DNA of 64,000 nucleotides, from the NCBI RefSeq assembly GCF_022829295.1, contig NZ_JAKSYH010000039.1, positions 1 to 64,000 on the forward strand, read 5' to 3'. The notes under the pieces were generated by a model, which searched no databases, was not told the origin of the DNA, and was given only the letters and a program-made list of their open reading frames with translations. Of this stretch, positions 28,666 to 41,072 are shown piece after piece. The position numbers and the translations under genes are program-made. Origin of the DNA: Methylobacterium sp. J-088 (lineage in GTDB: Bacteria > Pseudomonadota > Alphaproteobacteria > Rhizobiales > Beijerinckiaceae). Every line of letters begins with the position of its first letter. The first letter of the stretch is position 1.

Positions 28666-28685
28666 CATTCCGCATTTGCGGAATG
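28666..28685. repeat. Inverted repeat after the GGDEF-EAL gene
   Basis: CATTCCGCA-TT-TGCGGAATG, perfect 9-base arms. With the next hairpin it forms a pair between the GGDEF-EAL and collagen-like genes; either may act as terminator. Confidence 0.6.
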
Positions 28686-28690
28686 ACCGT

Positions 28691-28710
28691 TGGAAAACTG
28701 CGGTTTTCCA
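28691..28710 (+). terminator. Hairpin upstream of the collagen-like gene
   Basis: TGGAAAAC-TGCG-GTTTTCCA, perfect 8-base stem with a 4-base loop; the right arm is T-rich. Followed by an AT-rich stretch (gatgtattgatatggttattgctt) that may be the promoter of the collagen-like gene. Confidence 0.4.
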
Positions 28711-28789
28711 CGCGTGATGTATTGATATGGTTATTGCTTAACTAGAGCCGTGCGGCATGGTGACCGCGCAAATGATCATGGAAATTGCT

Positions 28790-29548
28790 ATGTGCGCAGC
28801 GCGTAAGCGCACTGCCCTCTGCGGGATGGCCGCGGTCTGGACCGCGTGGGTGGCTCCCGCCTGTGCCGAGATGCGGATCGAGGCGGCGAAGATCACCGGG
28901 GGTGACCTCTGGATCATCGGATATGCCGACGATCCGGATGTCGAGATCACGCTCGACGGCCGGTTCCCGCAGCGGACCGACAGCAACGGCTATTTCGAGT
29001 TCCGGGTCGTCTATCACCCGGAAACTTGCATCGCGACCCTTCGAACGCCGAAGCAATCCCGCGGTGTCGTGGTCGGAGGTTGTGGGCAGCAGGGTCCTCA
29101 GGCCCCCGGCATCGTCGGACCGTCCGGGCCGCAGGGTCTCCGTGGTGAGACGGGTCCGAGGGGGGAAACCGGCCCGGCTGGCGAGGCGGGCGCGACGGGG
29201 GTGCCGGGCCCGGTCGGTCCGCCCGGTCCGGCAGGGATTGCCGGTGTACAGGGCGAGCCCGGTCGGCCCGGGCCGGCCGGCGAACCCGGTTCTGCCGGAG
29301 AAACCGGCCCATCCGGGGTGATGGGCCCGATGGGGCCCGCCGGACCGCGCGGAGCCCAGGGGCCGGTGGGTCCGCCCGGACCGGCCGGTCCACCCGGAAA
29401 GGCTGCGGCGCCCAACACCGTGCAGAGGGTGGCGCCGCCCCCCCGTCGCGCGGCGACCCGGCCGCGTCCGGACCGGGAGGAACCGTCTCCAAACGCCTCG
29501 TCCGATGTCGAGCCGGGCGGCGGCGTGACGTCGGAAGACCGCTACTGA
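28790..29548 (+). CDS. Secreted collagen-like repeat protein
   Basis: 252 residues from ATG 28790. A signal peptide ([23 protein letters not shown]) is followed by a globular domain (about 27-100: [46 protein letters not shown]) and then 33 uninterrupted Gly-X-Y triplets (about 107-205), many GPP, GPA and GEP. The C-terminal tail is Pro/Arg/Glu-rich with low complexity and no sorting signal. Bacterial collagen-like proteins form triple helices and often act in surface attachment; that role here is inference. ATG 28757 is an alternative start. Preceded by an AT-rich gap. Confidence 0.85.
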   Translation: MCAARKRTALCGMAAVWTAWVAPACAEMRIEAAKITGGDLWIIGYADDPDVEITLDGRFPQRTDSNGYFEFRVVYHPETCIATLRTPKQSRGVVVGGCGQQGPQAPGIVGPSGPQGLRGETGPRGETGPAGEAGATGVPGPVGPPGPAGIAGVQGEPGRPGPAGEPGSAGETGPSGVMGPMGPAGPRGAQGPVGPPGPAGPPGKAAAPNTVQRVAPPPRRAATRPRPDREEPSPNASSDVEPGGGVTSEDRY

Positions 29549-29903
29549 GAAGGATTCGCAAACGGGGTGGCGGGTTTTGCGCCGAGCGCCTGCGACCGGC
29601 CCAGTACGCAAGCGGAGTATGCGTTGGCGTACCCCACGGGACGCGACAGTGGTCTCCCAACAGGGCTAGCAAGCGCGACAGGGTCCCTCTCCCGTGCGGG
29701 AGAGGCGACCTGTGCCTTGATCGGCGACGATATTGTTACTGTCGGGTGCTGTGGGTGCGACCACGCAACTCTGTATAGAACCGCCCGATCGCGTTGTAAT
29801 TGCGGCTGTCTCTAAGTCTATATCTGACGCGCGCTCTTGTGCTGAACCTGTGTCCACTTCTTCGGTAGAGGCGGCACCTGCGCGTTCGGTCCCGCCAAGC
29901 CCA
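29549..29903. other. Intergenic region with a palindromic element
   Basis: 355 bases between the collagen-like gene and the convergent epimerase gene; no supported gene. It contains the hairpin at 29686-29705 and an AT-richer segment after it (29730-29830). Confidence 0.4.
29686..29705. repeat. Intergenic palindrome CCTCTCCC-GTGC-GGGAGAGG
   Basis: Perfect 8-base arms around GTGC. From memory this type of palindrome is scattered in intergenic DNA of many GC-rich proteobacteria. Only one copy is seen in this window. Confidence 0.6.
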
Positions 29904-30914
29904 TCAGACCCGGTAGTGATCCCGATACCAGCGGACGAACCGCTCCACGCCGACCTCGATGGGCGTGCTCGGCGCATACCCGACCGCGGCCGCGAGATCC
30001 TCGACATCCGCGTAGGTGGCGGGCACGTCGCCGGGTTGCATCGGCAGGAATTCCTTGCGCGCCTTGCGGCCCAGGCAGTCTTCCAAGATCTCGATCAGGC
30101 GCAGCAACTGTACCGGCTGGTGGGTGCCGATGTTGTAGACCCGATAGGGGGCGCTGCTGCTGCCGGGATCGGGCGCGTCCGAATTCCAGTCGGGATTGCG
30201 TGACGCCGGCGTCGCGGCGAGGCGCACGACGCCTTCGACGACGTCGTCGATATACGTGAAATCGCGCTGCATCTGCCCATGGCCGAACACACGGACGGGC
30301 TCGTCCGCCAGGATCGCCCGGGTGAACAGGAACAGCGCCATGTCGGGACGGCCCCAGGGGCCATAGACCGTGAAGAAGCGTAGGCCGCTGCACGGGATGC
30401 CGTAGAGGTGACTGTAGCTGTGGGCGAAGAGTTCGTTCGCCTTCTTGGTTGCCGCGTAGAGGCTGACTGGATGATCGACGTTCTGGTGGACCGAGAACGG
30501 CATACGCGTCACCGCCCCGTAGACCGAGCTCGACGAGGCGAAGAGCAGGTGGCCGGCCCGCGCGTGCCGGCAGCCCTCCAGCACGTTGAGAAAGCCGTCG
30601 ATGTTGCTCCGCGCGTAGGCGTGCGGGTTCTCGATCGAGTGGCGTACGCCGGCCTGCGCGGCGAGGTGGATGACCGTGTCGAAGGCCTGCTCCTTGAAGA
30701 CCGCCTCCGTCGCCGCGCGGTCGGCGAGGTCGATCTTCTGGAACGTGAACCCATCGAAACGCCTGAGCGCGGCGAGACGGCTCTCCTTCAGCGCGACGTC
30801 GTAATACGCGTTCAGGTTGTCGAGCCCGACGACACGGCAGCCCGCCTCCAGGCAGCGCGTGGCGACGTGATAGCCGATGAACCCGGCCGCCCCGGTCACC
30901 AGGACTTGTTTCAT
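29904..30914 (-). CDS. NAD-dependent nucleotide-sugar epimerase (UDP-glucuronate 4-epimerase-like)
   Basis: 336 residues of the extended SDR family. N-terminal GAAGFIGYHVATRCLEAG binds NAD; catalytic residues are in SSSSVYG and YAATKKANE (YxxxK). The segments LDNLNAYYDVALKESRL, RFFTVYGPWGRPDMALF and FTYIDDVVEGVVRL are characteristic of UDP-glucuronate/UDP-galacturonate 4-epimerases. It supplies sugar precursors for surface polysaccharide, fitting the exopolysaccharide genes 7-10 kb upstream. Start ATG 30914 (MKQVLVTG). Monocistronic as far as visible. Confidence 0.92.
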   Translation of the reverse strand: MKQVLVTGAAGFIGYHVATRCLEAGCRVVGLDNLNAYYDVALKESRLAALRRFDGFTFQKIDLADRAATEAVFKEQAFDTVIHLAAQAGVRHSIENPHAYARSNIDGFLNVLEGCRHARAGHLLFASSSSVYGAVTRMPFSVHQNVDHPVSLYAATKKANELFAHSYSHLYGIPCSGLRFFTVYGPWGRPDMALFLFTRAILADEPVRVFGHGQMQRDFTYIDDVVEGVVRLAATPASRNPDWNSDAPDPGSSSAPYRVYNIGTHQPVQLLRLIEILEDCLGRKARKEFLPMQPGDVPATYADVEDLAAAVGYAPSTPIEVGVERFVRWYRDHYRV

Positions 30915-31039
30915 CGCGTGCTCCGAGGCTGCGGCACGCTCCGCATATACGTGCGGCGGCGGATTGTAGACACCCTGCACCGCAATCCGGACAGCCTCGG
31001 ATTGATCCCGCTAGGGGCTTCGGAGCCGCGCGCCGCCGC

Positions 31040-31810
31040 TCAGCCCACAGGTCGCAAGGGGTCGCCGCGCGCGATTGCGCCACCCGCGATCACCTCTACG
31101 TAAACGCCGAGATCGCGGTGACCGAGCCGCGCGTCCAGGGTCCAGGGGATGTCGCAGTCACGGACGCCGCTCGTCGGATCGACATTGGTGGCCGCGCATC
31201 GCACTGTCCGCTTGGTGATCTTGAGACGCAGCCCGCTCGGCGCCTCGATCACTTGGCCCACCATCTCCAGCTCGGCGAAGGCGGCGAGCCCCTCGATCAG
31301 CAAGTTGCCGCGGAAGCGCAGGGGATCGACCGGTGCGCCGATGTAATCCTCCACCGCCGCCACGCTCGCCCGGTTGATCAGCGAGACATAGCCGGTGGGT
31401 GAGTCGGTGAACCGGTATTGCGGCGGCGCTTCGAGGACCTTCGGTTCGCCGCGCAGACTCTCGGGGACGAAACGGCGCATCAAGTCGGCGAGCCCGTCGC
31501 GTCCGGCCTCGGTATCGAGGCGGAAGCTCTGCGGATCGCCGCAGCCCTCCACGGTCAACGTCGCCGTGGCATCGTCGAAGCGGGTGCGCAACCGGGCCAG
31601 GGCCTCGTCGCGCATCAGCATCAGATACTTGGTCTTGGGCTGGTGCCGGGGCGCCACCGCGTTGAAGCCCGAGGGCCCGTTCTCGATGGCGTAGAGACGG
31701 TCGCCGGGGAAAAAACCGCTGGTCTCGAGGTCGACCCGCTCGACGGGTTCGGGGCTCAAACCCTTCACCGGGTAGCGGTACAGGGCGGTGACGTGAATCG
31801 CATCGGTCAT
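31040..31810 (-). CDS. MOSC domain protein (molybdenum cofactor sulfurase C-terminal-like)
   Basis: 256 residues from ATG 31810 (MTDAIHVTALYRYPVKGL). The N-terminal MOSC beta-barrel domain (YPVKGLSPEPVERVDL, FFPGDRLYAIE) is followed by the MOSC domain with the conserved cysteine in TKRTVRCAATNVDP. This architecture matches YcbX/mARC-type proteins that carry molybdenum cofactor and reduce N-hydroxylated compounds; no ferredoxin domain is fused here. Divergent from clpB. Confidence 0.9.
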   Translation of the reverse strand: MTDAIHVTALYRYPVKGLSPEPVERVDLETSGFFPGDRLYAIENGPSGFNAVAPRHQPKTKYLMLMRDEALARLRTRFDDATATLTVEGCGDPQSFRLDTEAGRDGLADLMRRFVPESLRGEPKVLEAPPQYRFTDSPTGYVSLINRASVAAVEDYIGAPVDPLRFRGNLLIEGLAAFAELEMVGQVIEAPSGLRLKITKRTVRCAATNVDPTSGVRDCDIPWTLDARLGHRDLGVYVEVIAGGAIARGDPLRPVG

Positions 31811-31862
31811 GCATGCAGCGTGGCCCTGAAATGATCCGCCACGCAAGAGCTTCGCTGCCCCT

Positions 31863-31887
31863 TGTGGTGCTCAATTGCAACACCACA
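31863..31887 (+). promoter_or_regulatory. Inverted repeat and possible heat-shock promoter upstream of clpB
   Basis: TGTGGTG and CACCACA, perfect 7-base arms 11 bases apart, in the MOSC-clpB gap. The same stretch reads CTTG (31861-31864) and, 19 bases on, CCACAT (31883-31888), loosely like a sigma32 promoter. About 120 bases before the clpB ATG. Tentative. Confidence 0.3.
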
Positions 31888-32008
31888 TCCGGTCTACCGG
31901 CGGCCACCATGGCGCCGGGGCCCTCGTGCGGCGCTGTGCCGGAGGGCGACGTTTCGGTGGCGCCGTGCCTGACCTTGGGCGGCAGATGCCGGTACGGGAG
32001 GGTTGTGC

Positions 32009-34633
<2,625 letters not shown>

Positions 34634-34717
34634 GCGCTCACGGCGCGGAGATGGTTAGGGGCGGCGTGCCACGATTGTGGCGCGCCGACCCCCGTTTTCT
34701 GTTCGTGACGCCGGACG

Positions 34718-35866
34718 TCAGGCGTTTGCCATCGATCTCCTGCAGGTCAGGATCGCGAGTTGCAGCATAAGCGCCGCTACTGCGACTCCGGCTGCCGCGA
34801 CCGGCAGGGCGGCGATGCCCGCCACTGCCATGACCACGCCTCCGAGCGCCGCGCCCAAGGCGCCGCCGAGATAGTTCGCCGAGCTGTTCAGTGCGACGGC
34901 GACGCTGCCGTGATCGGGCCTCAGGCTGAGCAGCGTGTGCTGCTGCGGCGCTTGCGAGGCCCAGCCCATCGCGCCCCAGATCAGAAACGGCAGGAAGCCC
35001 AGGAAGCCGAGACCGAGCAGGGCCGGCAGTGCGGCCAGCATCAGGGCGAGAATGCCGAGGATCACGGCCATCAGACGTCGGCGGGCGCCCGTCCAGTCGA
35101 TCAGGGGGCCGACCGCGAAGCTGCCGACGAGGCCGCCGAGACCCCAGACCCAGAAATATGACGGCGCGGCCTCGCCGAGCCCTGCGCGATCAAGCAGCGG
35201 CGCCACGTAGGTGTAGAGGCCGAGGCTGGCCACCGCGGTCAGGAACGAGACCGCCGCTGTGGCAACGATTCGCGGATCGGTGAGGAGCGCGACCCGCGTT
35301 CGCCAGGACGGGGGCCCTGCGGCAGGAATGTCGGGCAGGCGCAGAAGGATCGCGATCGCCGCCAGGGCACCGAGCAGCGCGACCATCAGGAGCGTCCCCT
35401 GCCAGCCCAGACGCTGCGCGATCCATAGACCGGCCGGCACGCCGATCACCGTGCCGGTGCTCATGCCGCCGAGCGTGAACGCGAGGGCGCGGCCCTTGCG
35501 CCGTGGATCCGCCAGGGTGGCGGCTGCGGCGACCGCCACCGGCGCATAGAGGCCCGCGGCGAGGCCGGCGAGTGCCCGGGCGAGGAGCAGCCCCCATAAG
35601 CCTGCCGCACAGGCACTGAGCGCGTTGGCGAGGGCGAAGATCGCGAGCGCCAGAGCGAGGATCTTTCGGACGGGCCGCTCCGCCAGCAGCGTGGCGCAGA
35701 CCGGCGCGGCTAGGGCGTATGTGAGGGTGAAGACTGTCACGGTCTGCCCGGCTTCGCCGGGCGCGATTCTGAAGCTCGCGCCGATTCCCGGCAGTAGGCC
35801 GGCGACGACGTAAGCATCGAGCCCCAAGGCGAACATCCCAAGGGCGAGCACGGCGATACGTTCCAT
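34718..35866 (-). CDS. MFS transporter (drug/arabinose efflux type)
   Basis: 382 residues, about 12 hydrophobic helices, DHA1-like major facilitator; inner-membrane proton-coupled exporter. Start MERIAVLALGMFALGLDAYV and the loop RPVRKILALALA fit the AraJ/YdhP-type subgroup; motif LADPRRKGRALAFTLGGMSTG lies in helix 5 region. Divergent from an ArsR regulator with a palindrome between the two starts, so it is probably repressed by that regulator and induced by a substrate not deducible here. Confidence 0.92.
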   Translation of the reverse strand: MERIAVLALGMFALGLDAYVVAGLLPGIGASFRIAPGEAGQTVTVFTLTYALAAPVCATLLAERPVRKILALALAIFALANALSACAAGLWGLLLARALAGLAAGLYAPVAVAAAATLADPRRKGRALAFTLGGMSTGTVIGVPAGLWIAQRLGWQGTLLMVALLGALAAIAILLRLPDIPAAGPPSWRTRVALLTDPRIVATAAVSFLTAVASLGLYTYVAPLLDRAGLGEAAPSYFWVWGLGGLVGSFAVGPLIDWTGARRRLMAVILGILALMLAALPALLGLGFLGFLPFLIWGAMGWASQAPQQHTLLSLRPDHGSVAVALNSSANYLGGALGAALGGVVMAVAGIAALPVAAAGVAVAALMLQLAILTCRRSMANA

Positions 35867-35884
35867 TGCACGACTCGCTTTACG

Positions 35885-35906
35885 ATGTACGACGAAGACC
35901 GTACAT
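35885..35906. promoter_or_regulatory. Candidate ArsR operator
   Basis: ATGTACG and CGTACAT, perfect 7-base arms 8 bases apart, centred in the 50-base gap between the MFS start (35866) and the ArsR start (35917). Position over both promoters suggests repression of both genes. Confidence 0.65.
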
Positions 35907-35916
35907 TATCGCCACC

Positions 35917-36270
35917 ATGAGCCCACGCAAGTTCTTCCACCCGGATGCCGCCGAGCTGACGCTGCACCGGATCCTGTTCGCGCTGAGTGATCCAACGCGG
36001 CTTGCCGTGGTCGCCGACCTCAAGGACGGGTCAGAGCACGCCTCCGGCGACCTTCTGGCCGACAGCGTGCCGCGTTCGACGATGACGCATCACCTCAAGA
36101 TCCTGCGCGAGGCCGGCGTGACGCGCACGCGGCCCGAGGGGATGCGCTGCCTGATCTCGCTCCGGCGTGAGGATGTCGATGCGCGCTTTCCCGGCCTGCT
36201 GGACGCGATCATGCGGCATGGGAATGCGGATGAGCTGCCGACGGCGACAACCCGTGCGACGATGCGCTGA
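35917..36270 (+). CDS. ArsR-family transcriptional repressor
   Basis: 117 residues with one winged helix-turn-helix: LFALSDPTRLAVVADLKDG, then recognition region SVPRSTMTHHLKILREAGV. The metal-binding ELCVCDL-type motif of ArsR/SmtB sensors is missing and there is only one cysteine (GMRCLISL), so it likely responds to a non-metal signal. Start ATG 35917 (MSPRKFFHP). Probably autoregulated through the 35885 palindrome and controls the divergent MFS gene. Confidence 0.92.
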   Translation: MSPRKFFHPDAAELTLHRILFALSDPTRLAVVADLKDGSEHASGDLLADSVPRSTMTHHLKILREAGVTRTRPEGMRCLISLRREDVDARFPGLLDAIMRHGNADELPTATTRATMR

Positions 36271-36300
36271 CGTGTCGGCGGCCGGCCTTCGGGACCGGCC

Positions 36301-37197
36301 CTAAACGCGCCGGATCGCCCGCGCCAGATCGGCTGCCTGATCCCGATCCCGGCAGATCATCCAGAGATCGTCGTGGCCCGAGAGCCCGTCATCGAACAGG
36401 TCGATGAACGCGGCCGGCGGCTCCGCGAGATCCGGCCAGTGGAACAGGCGGAAACCCAGCGCCTCGAACACGGGCAGGATCGGAGCGAGGTCCCAGAGCA
36501 TATGATTGCATAGGGTCGCGTCGAGCCGGCCGGTCGCCAGCAGGGCGGCATCGGCGATCGCGCCGCCCTCGCACCAGGGAAACCAGCCCCGCCCGTAATC
36601 CAGGGTGTAGCGCTGCGCAGCGACGGCCAGCCAGCCGACATGCCCGGTGCGCGTGGCAGGCCGTTCCAGCCGCTGCAGCGTCTCGGTCGGGCGTCCGCCC
36701 CGCGTTGGCGCCCAGAGGGCGTGGCCCTCGCAAGCCGCAAGCAGGATGCCGCGCGCCTCCTCGGCCGGCCGGATCCGGGCGGGGCCGGCGCGATCCTCGT
36801 TCCAGACCGGCAGGGTCATGACGCCGATGCGCGGCCAGCCCGATCGACAGGCGGCAACCATCACGCCCCAGCCCGTGAGGCCGCCCGCGAAGGGGCGGGT
36901 CCCGTCGATCGGGTCGGCCACGAAGGTCCAGGCGTCCCGGGCGAGCATATCCGAGGCGGCGGCACGGTTCAGGTCGCCGGCCGTCTCCTCCTCGATCAGG
37001 GCGGGGCCGAACCGGTCATGCGCCAAGCGGCTGACGGCGAGATCGGCCTCGGTGAGGGCTTGGCCCAGATCCGGGCCCTTGTTGGTCATGTCCAGTCCGG
37101 CTGCCCGCATCCGTAGGGCGAGGACGGCTGCTTCGTCGGCGAAAGCCAGCATCCGGGTGAGGACATCCTGCGCCGGGGCATCGGGCGGAACGCTCAT
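36301..37197 (-). CDS. Inositol monophosphatase-family phosphatase
   Basis: 298 residues of the Mg-dependent sugar-phosphatase superfamily. Metal-binding motifs: EEETAGD near 80 and DPIDGTRPFAGG (WTFVADPIDGTRPF), plus the C-terminal GGAIADAALLATGRLD, WDLAPILPVFEALG. The substrate may be inositol phosphate, histidinol phosphate or PAP; it cannot be fixed from sequence. The start ATG 37197 overlaps the stop of the upstream Nudix gene by 4 bases (ATGA), so the two form an operon. Confidence 0.9.
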   Translation of the reverse strand: MSVPPDAPAQDVLTRMLAFADEAAVLALRMRAAGLDMTNKGPDLGQALTEADLAVSRLAHDRFGPALIEEETAGDLNRAAASDMLARDAWTFVADPIDGTRPFAGGLTGWGVMVAACRSGWPRIGVMTLPVWNEDRAGPARIRPAEEARGILLAACEGHALWAPTRGGRPTETLQRLERPATRTGHVGWLAVAAQRYTLDYGRGWFPWCEGGAIADAALLATGRLDATLCNHMLWDLAPILPVFEALGFRLFHWPDLAEPPAAFIDLFDDGLSGHDDLWMICRDRDQAADLARAIRRV

Positions 37198-37769
37198 GCG
37201 GTAAACAATTCGGGGTTGCGGAGCATCAGCGCCTGGACGAGCACCAGCGTCTTGAGATCGGGGAGCCGGCCCGATCGGGCGGCCTCGGCCAGGTCCCCGA
37301 GTGGGATCTCGATGGGAAGCACCTGCTCGCCCTCCGCGTGCAACCCGCCGCCGGGCGCGACCTTGTCGGCCTGGCGATAGGGCGCGAGGTAGAGCCAGAG
37401 GCGCTCCGAGGACACGCTCGGCATGCTGTAGGCATGCGTCACGCACTCCAACTGCGCGAGGCGGACGCCCGCTTCCTCCATGGCTTCCCGGATCGCGGTC
37501 GCCTCGGGCTCGCCCCCGTCGAGGCCGCCGGCCGGGGCCTCGTCGAGATCGGCTGGCTCACCCCAGAAGGCCGGCCCGACCCGGGCTTGCCGGACGAGAA
37601 GCGCAACGCGCCGCTCGGGGTCGTAGGGCAGGACGACGGCCGCCTCGCCATGATCCTCCAGCGCCCGCGGCACGGTGCTGCCGTCGGACAATGTGAGCGT
37701 GGCGATCCCGAAGGTGTTCCACCCCCGGTGGATCACCTTCAGGGGAAGCGCGGCCGGCGTCTCGCTCAT
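37194..37769 (-). CDS. Nudix hydrolase (ADP-ribose pyrophosphatase-like)
   Basis: 191 residues. The N-terminal part (GWNTFGIATLTLSDG, AAVVLPYDPERRVALLVRQAR) resembles ADP-ribose/GDP-mannose pyrophosphatases of the NudF/NudK group. The catalytic helix REAMEEAGV is intact, but the upstream part of the Nudix box (GGEPEATAIRE) has six rather than seven residues between E and RE, one fewer than the consensus. Overlaps the phosphatase gene by 4 bases. Confidence 0.88.
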   Translation of the reverse strand: MSETPAALPLKVIHRGWNTFGIATLTLSDGSTVPRALEDHGEAAVVLPYDPERRVALLVRQARVGPAFWGEPADLDEAPAGGLDGGEPEATAIREAMEEAGVRLAQLECVTHAYSMPSVSSERLWLYLAPYRQADKVAPGGGLHAEGEQVLPIEIPLGDLAEAARSGRLPDLKTLVLVQALMLRNPELFTA

Positions 37770-37778
37770 CGGGACGGG

Positions 37779-38486
37779 TCAGCGCTTGGTGTTGGCGGCC
37801 GTCTGGCCGAACATCACCTTCTTGGCGCCCTCGCTCATGGTCTTCCCGAAATCGGGATTGACCTCCGGCGCCCGGGCGTAGGCCGCCTTGGTGGCGGGCC
37901 GCTCGGCGATCGCCGAGAACCAGCGTTTCAGGTTCGGATGCGAATCGAGATCCTGGCCCTGCTTCTCCCACGGCACGATCCAGGGATAGCAGGCCATGTC
38001 GGCGATGGAATACTCGGACCCGGCGACATACGCGCGGTCGGCGAGGCGCCGGTCGAGCACGCCGTAGAGCCGGTTGGTCTCGTTGACGTAGCGCTTGATC
38101 GCGTACTCGATCTTCTCGGGCGCGTATTGCGAGAAATGGTGGTTCTGGCCGAGCATCGGGCCGAGGCCGCCCATCTGCCAGAACAGCCATTGCAACACCT
38201 CGGCCCGGCCGCGCAGGTCGCTCGCGATGAAGCGCCCGGTCTTCTCGGCGAGGTAGAGCAGGATCGCGCCCGATTCGAACAGCGAGACCGGCGCGCCGCC
38301 ATCGGCCGGCTCGTCGTCGACGATCGCCGGCATGCGGTTATTGGGGGCGATCTTCAGAAAATCTGGGTTGAACTGCTCGCCTTTTCCAATATTGACCGGA
38401 CTAAATTTGTAAGGCAGGCCTGCCTCTTCGAGGAACATCGTGATCTTGTGGCCGTTCGGCGTCGGCCAGTAATGCAGATCGATCAT
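37779..38486 (-). CDS. Glutathione S-transferase (YfcG/Ure2-like)
   Basis: 235 residues. Thioredoxin-fold N domain with MIDLHYWPTPNGHKITMFLEE and the glutathione-binding FESGAILLYLAEKTGRF; helical C domain with LFWQMGGLGPMLGQNHHF and SIADMACYPWIVPWE. These segments are typical of the nu-class (YfcG/YghU) transferases with disulfide-bond reductase activity. Start ATG 38486 (MIDLHYWP); the upstream frame to 38570 is not family-like. Nine bases after it the Nudix gene begins, so all three may be co-transcribed. Confidence 0.93.
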   Translation of the reverse strand: MIDLHYWPTPNGHKITMFLEEAGLPYKFSPVNIGKGEQFNPDFLKIAPNNRMPAIVDDEPADGGAPVSLFESGAILLYLAEKTGRFIASDLRGRAEVLQWLFWQMGGLGPMLGQNHHFSQYAPEKIEYAIKRYVNETNRLYGVLDRRLADRAYVAGSEYSIADMACYPWIVPWEKQGQDLDSHPNLKRWFSAIAERPATKAAYARAPEVNPDFGKTMSEGAKKVMFGQTAANTKR

Positions 38487-38649
38487 CGGCTTGCGTCCCG
38501 CTATGCCCCCGGCGGACGGGAAGTGGGCCTGCGGGGCGTTTCGGTCAAGCTCTGGCTTCAGGCCGCTCATTAACCTCCGCCGGACACGCGAGGTATCTCG
38601 GCCGGGCCGGAGAAGCGGAGACCGGGATCCGAGAGTCGATTCTCCAACC

Positions 38650-38771
38650 CAACCCCCTCATCCTAAGGTGCCGGAGCGCAGCGGAGGCCTCGAAGGAGGC
38701 CTTCAGGGATCGCGGAGGCTTCCGGAGCCCTCCTTCGAGGCCCGCTGACGCGGGCCTGAGGTTGAGGGGTG
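38650..38771. repeat. Long imperfect palindrome in a 308-base intergenic gap
   Basis: Core arms GGCCTCGAAGGAGG (38686-38699) and CCTCCTTCGAGGCC (38729-38742) are exact complements; flanks aaccccctcatcctaagg and cctgaggttgaggggt also pair imperfectly, giving a stem of over 100 bases. From memory, Methylobacterium genomes carry many such CCTCATCCT...AGG intergenic repeats. Only one copy is in this window. Confidence 0.7.
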
Positions 38772-38794
38772 AGCAGGTAGTTTCGAATGGGCGC

Positions 38795-39387
38795 TCAAAG
38801 GCGTGACACGTAGGCCGCCAGATCCTTGATGTCGGCCTCGCTCAACTCCTGCGCGACCTCGTTCATGGCCGGGTCGTAGCCCGGCCGAGCGTTCGACTTG
38901 TAGCCGGCGAGCGCCTTCAGGAGATACTCCTCTCGCTGGTCGCGGATCCGCGGGATCGCATCACGGCCGGCGAGGTCGGCGCCGTGGCAGGAGGTGCATT
39001 GGTGCTTGGCGACCAGCGCCTGCGCCCGCGCCGCCAGGGCCGGATCGGCGGGGTCCGCGGTCCGGGCCGGCGGCGGAAGCGTACCCACCGCGTCCGCATA
39101 GGCGCGCAGGTCGTCGTCGGAGAACCCGGCGGCGACGTCGTTCATCGGCGGTGCCTCGCGCTGCTTCTCGCGGAACTGGAACAGCTGCGTGACCACGTAA
39201 TCCGGCATCTGGCCCCCGAGCGAGGGTACGCCCTCGGTCTCGGACGTACCTGCCCCGTGGCAGGCGATGCAGGGGGCAAGACGCTCCTGCACCGCCGCAT
39301 CCGGGGCGGCGAGCGCCGCACCCGCCAACAGCGATCCGAGGGCCGGAATCAGCCCCCGAAACGCGCGTAAACCGACGCGATGCTGCA

Positions 39388-39391
<4 letters not shown>
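38795..39391 (-). CDS. Diheme cytochrome c
   Basis: 198 residues with a signal peptide (LIPALGSLLAGAALA) and two haem-binding CxxCH motifs, CIACH and CTSCH, each followed by a methionine-ligand region (PPMNDVAAGF; YDPAMNEVAQEL). Two-domain c4-like periplasmic electron carrier. It overlaps the stop of the upstream PQQ dehydrogenase gene by 4 bases, so it is very likely the electron acceptor of that enzyme. Confidence 0.93.
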
Positions 39392-40677
<1,286 letters not shown>

Positions 40678-41072
40678 GGTTTCTCCCGATGCGGCCGGTT
40701 CTTGCTCAGACCGCGTGTTCTGCACTCTTTATTCAACGAGAAGCTTCGGGACGCGAGCCGCTTGGCGGAAGCGGAGGCGACAGCGCCCCGCGGCCGTAAC
40801 CCGAACTTGAATTAAGGCCGCTGCGCACGCGTGCAATGCGGCTGCCGGCCCTCTGCCGGAGAGGCACGCCATCCGCCCGGAACGGTCAGCGCAAGGGTGC
40901 CGACCGCTCTGACTGCCAGTCTGCGCTGGATGCTGCCGCCGCGCCTTGCGTTTTGGCGACCGATCTCCGAAAACGCCTCCCGTCCGGGAAGCTTAGGCTT
41001 GGCCGGGGTGGCCGGTCGTCCGCCGGAGCCCGGTCGACGCGGCGTTCCGATCCGGTGCGAGGACAGGGTTCG
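40678..41072. other. Divergent intergenic region
   Basis: 395 bases between the PQQ dehydrogenase (minus) and the PCMT-like gene (plus). It must hold both promoters. I see no operator, hairpin or small gene that I can support. Confidence 0.4.

Noticed and set aside
38640..38780. CRISPR-like repeat
   Set aside because: A single long palindrome, not regularly spaced direct repeats. No CRISPR array or cas gene was seen anywhere in the window.
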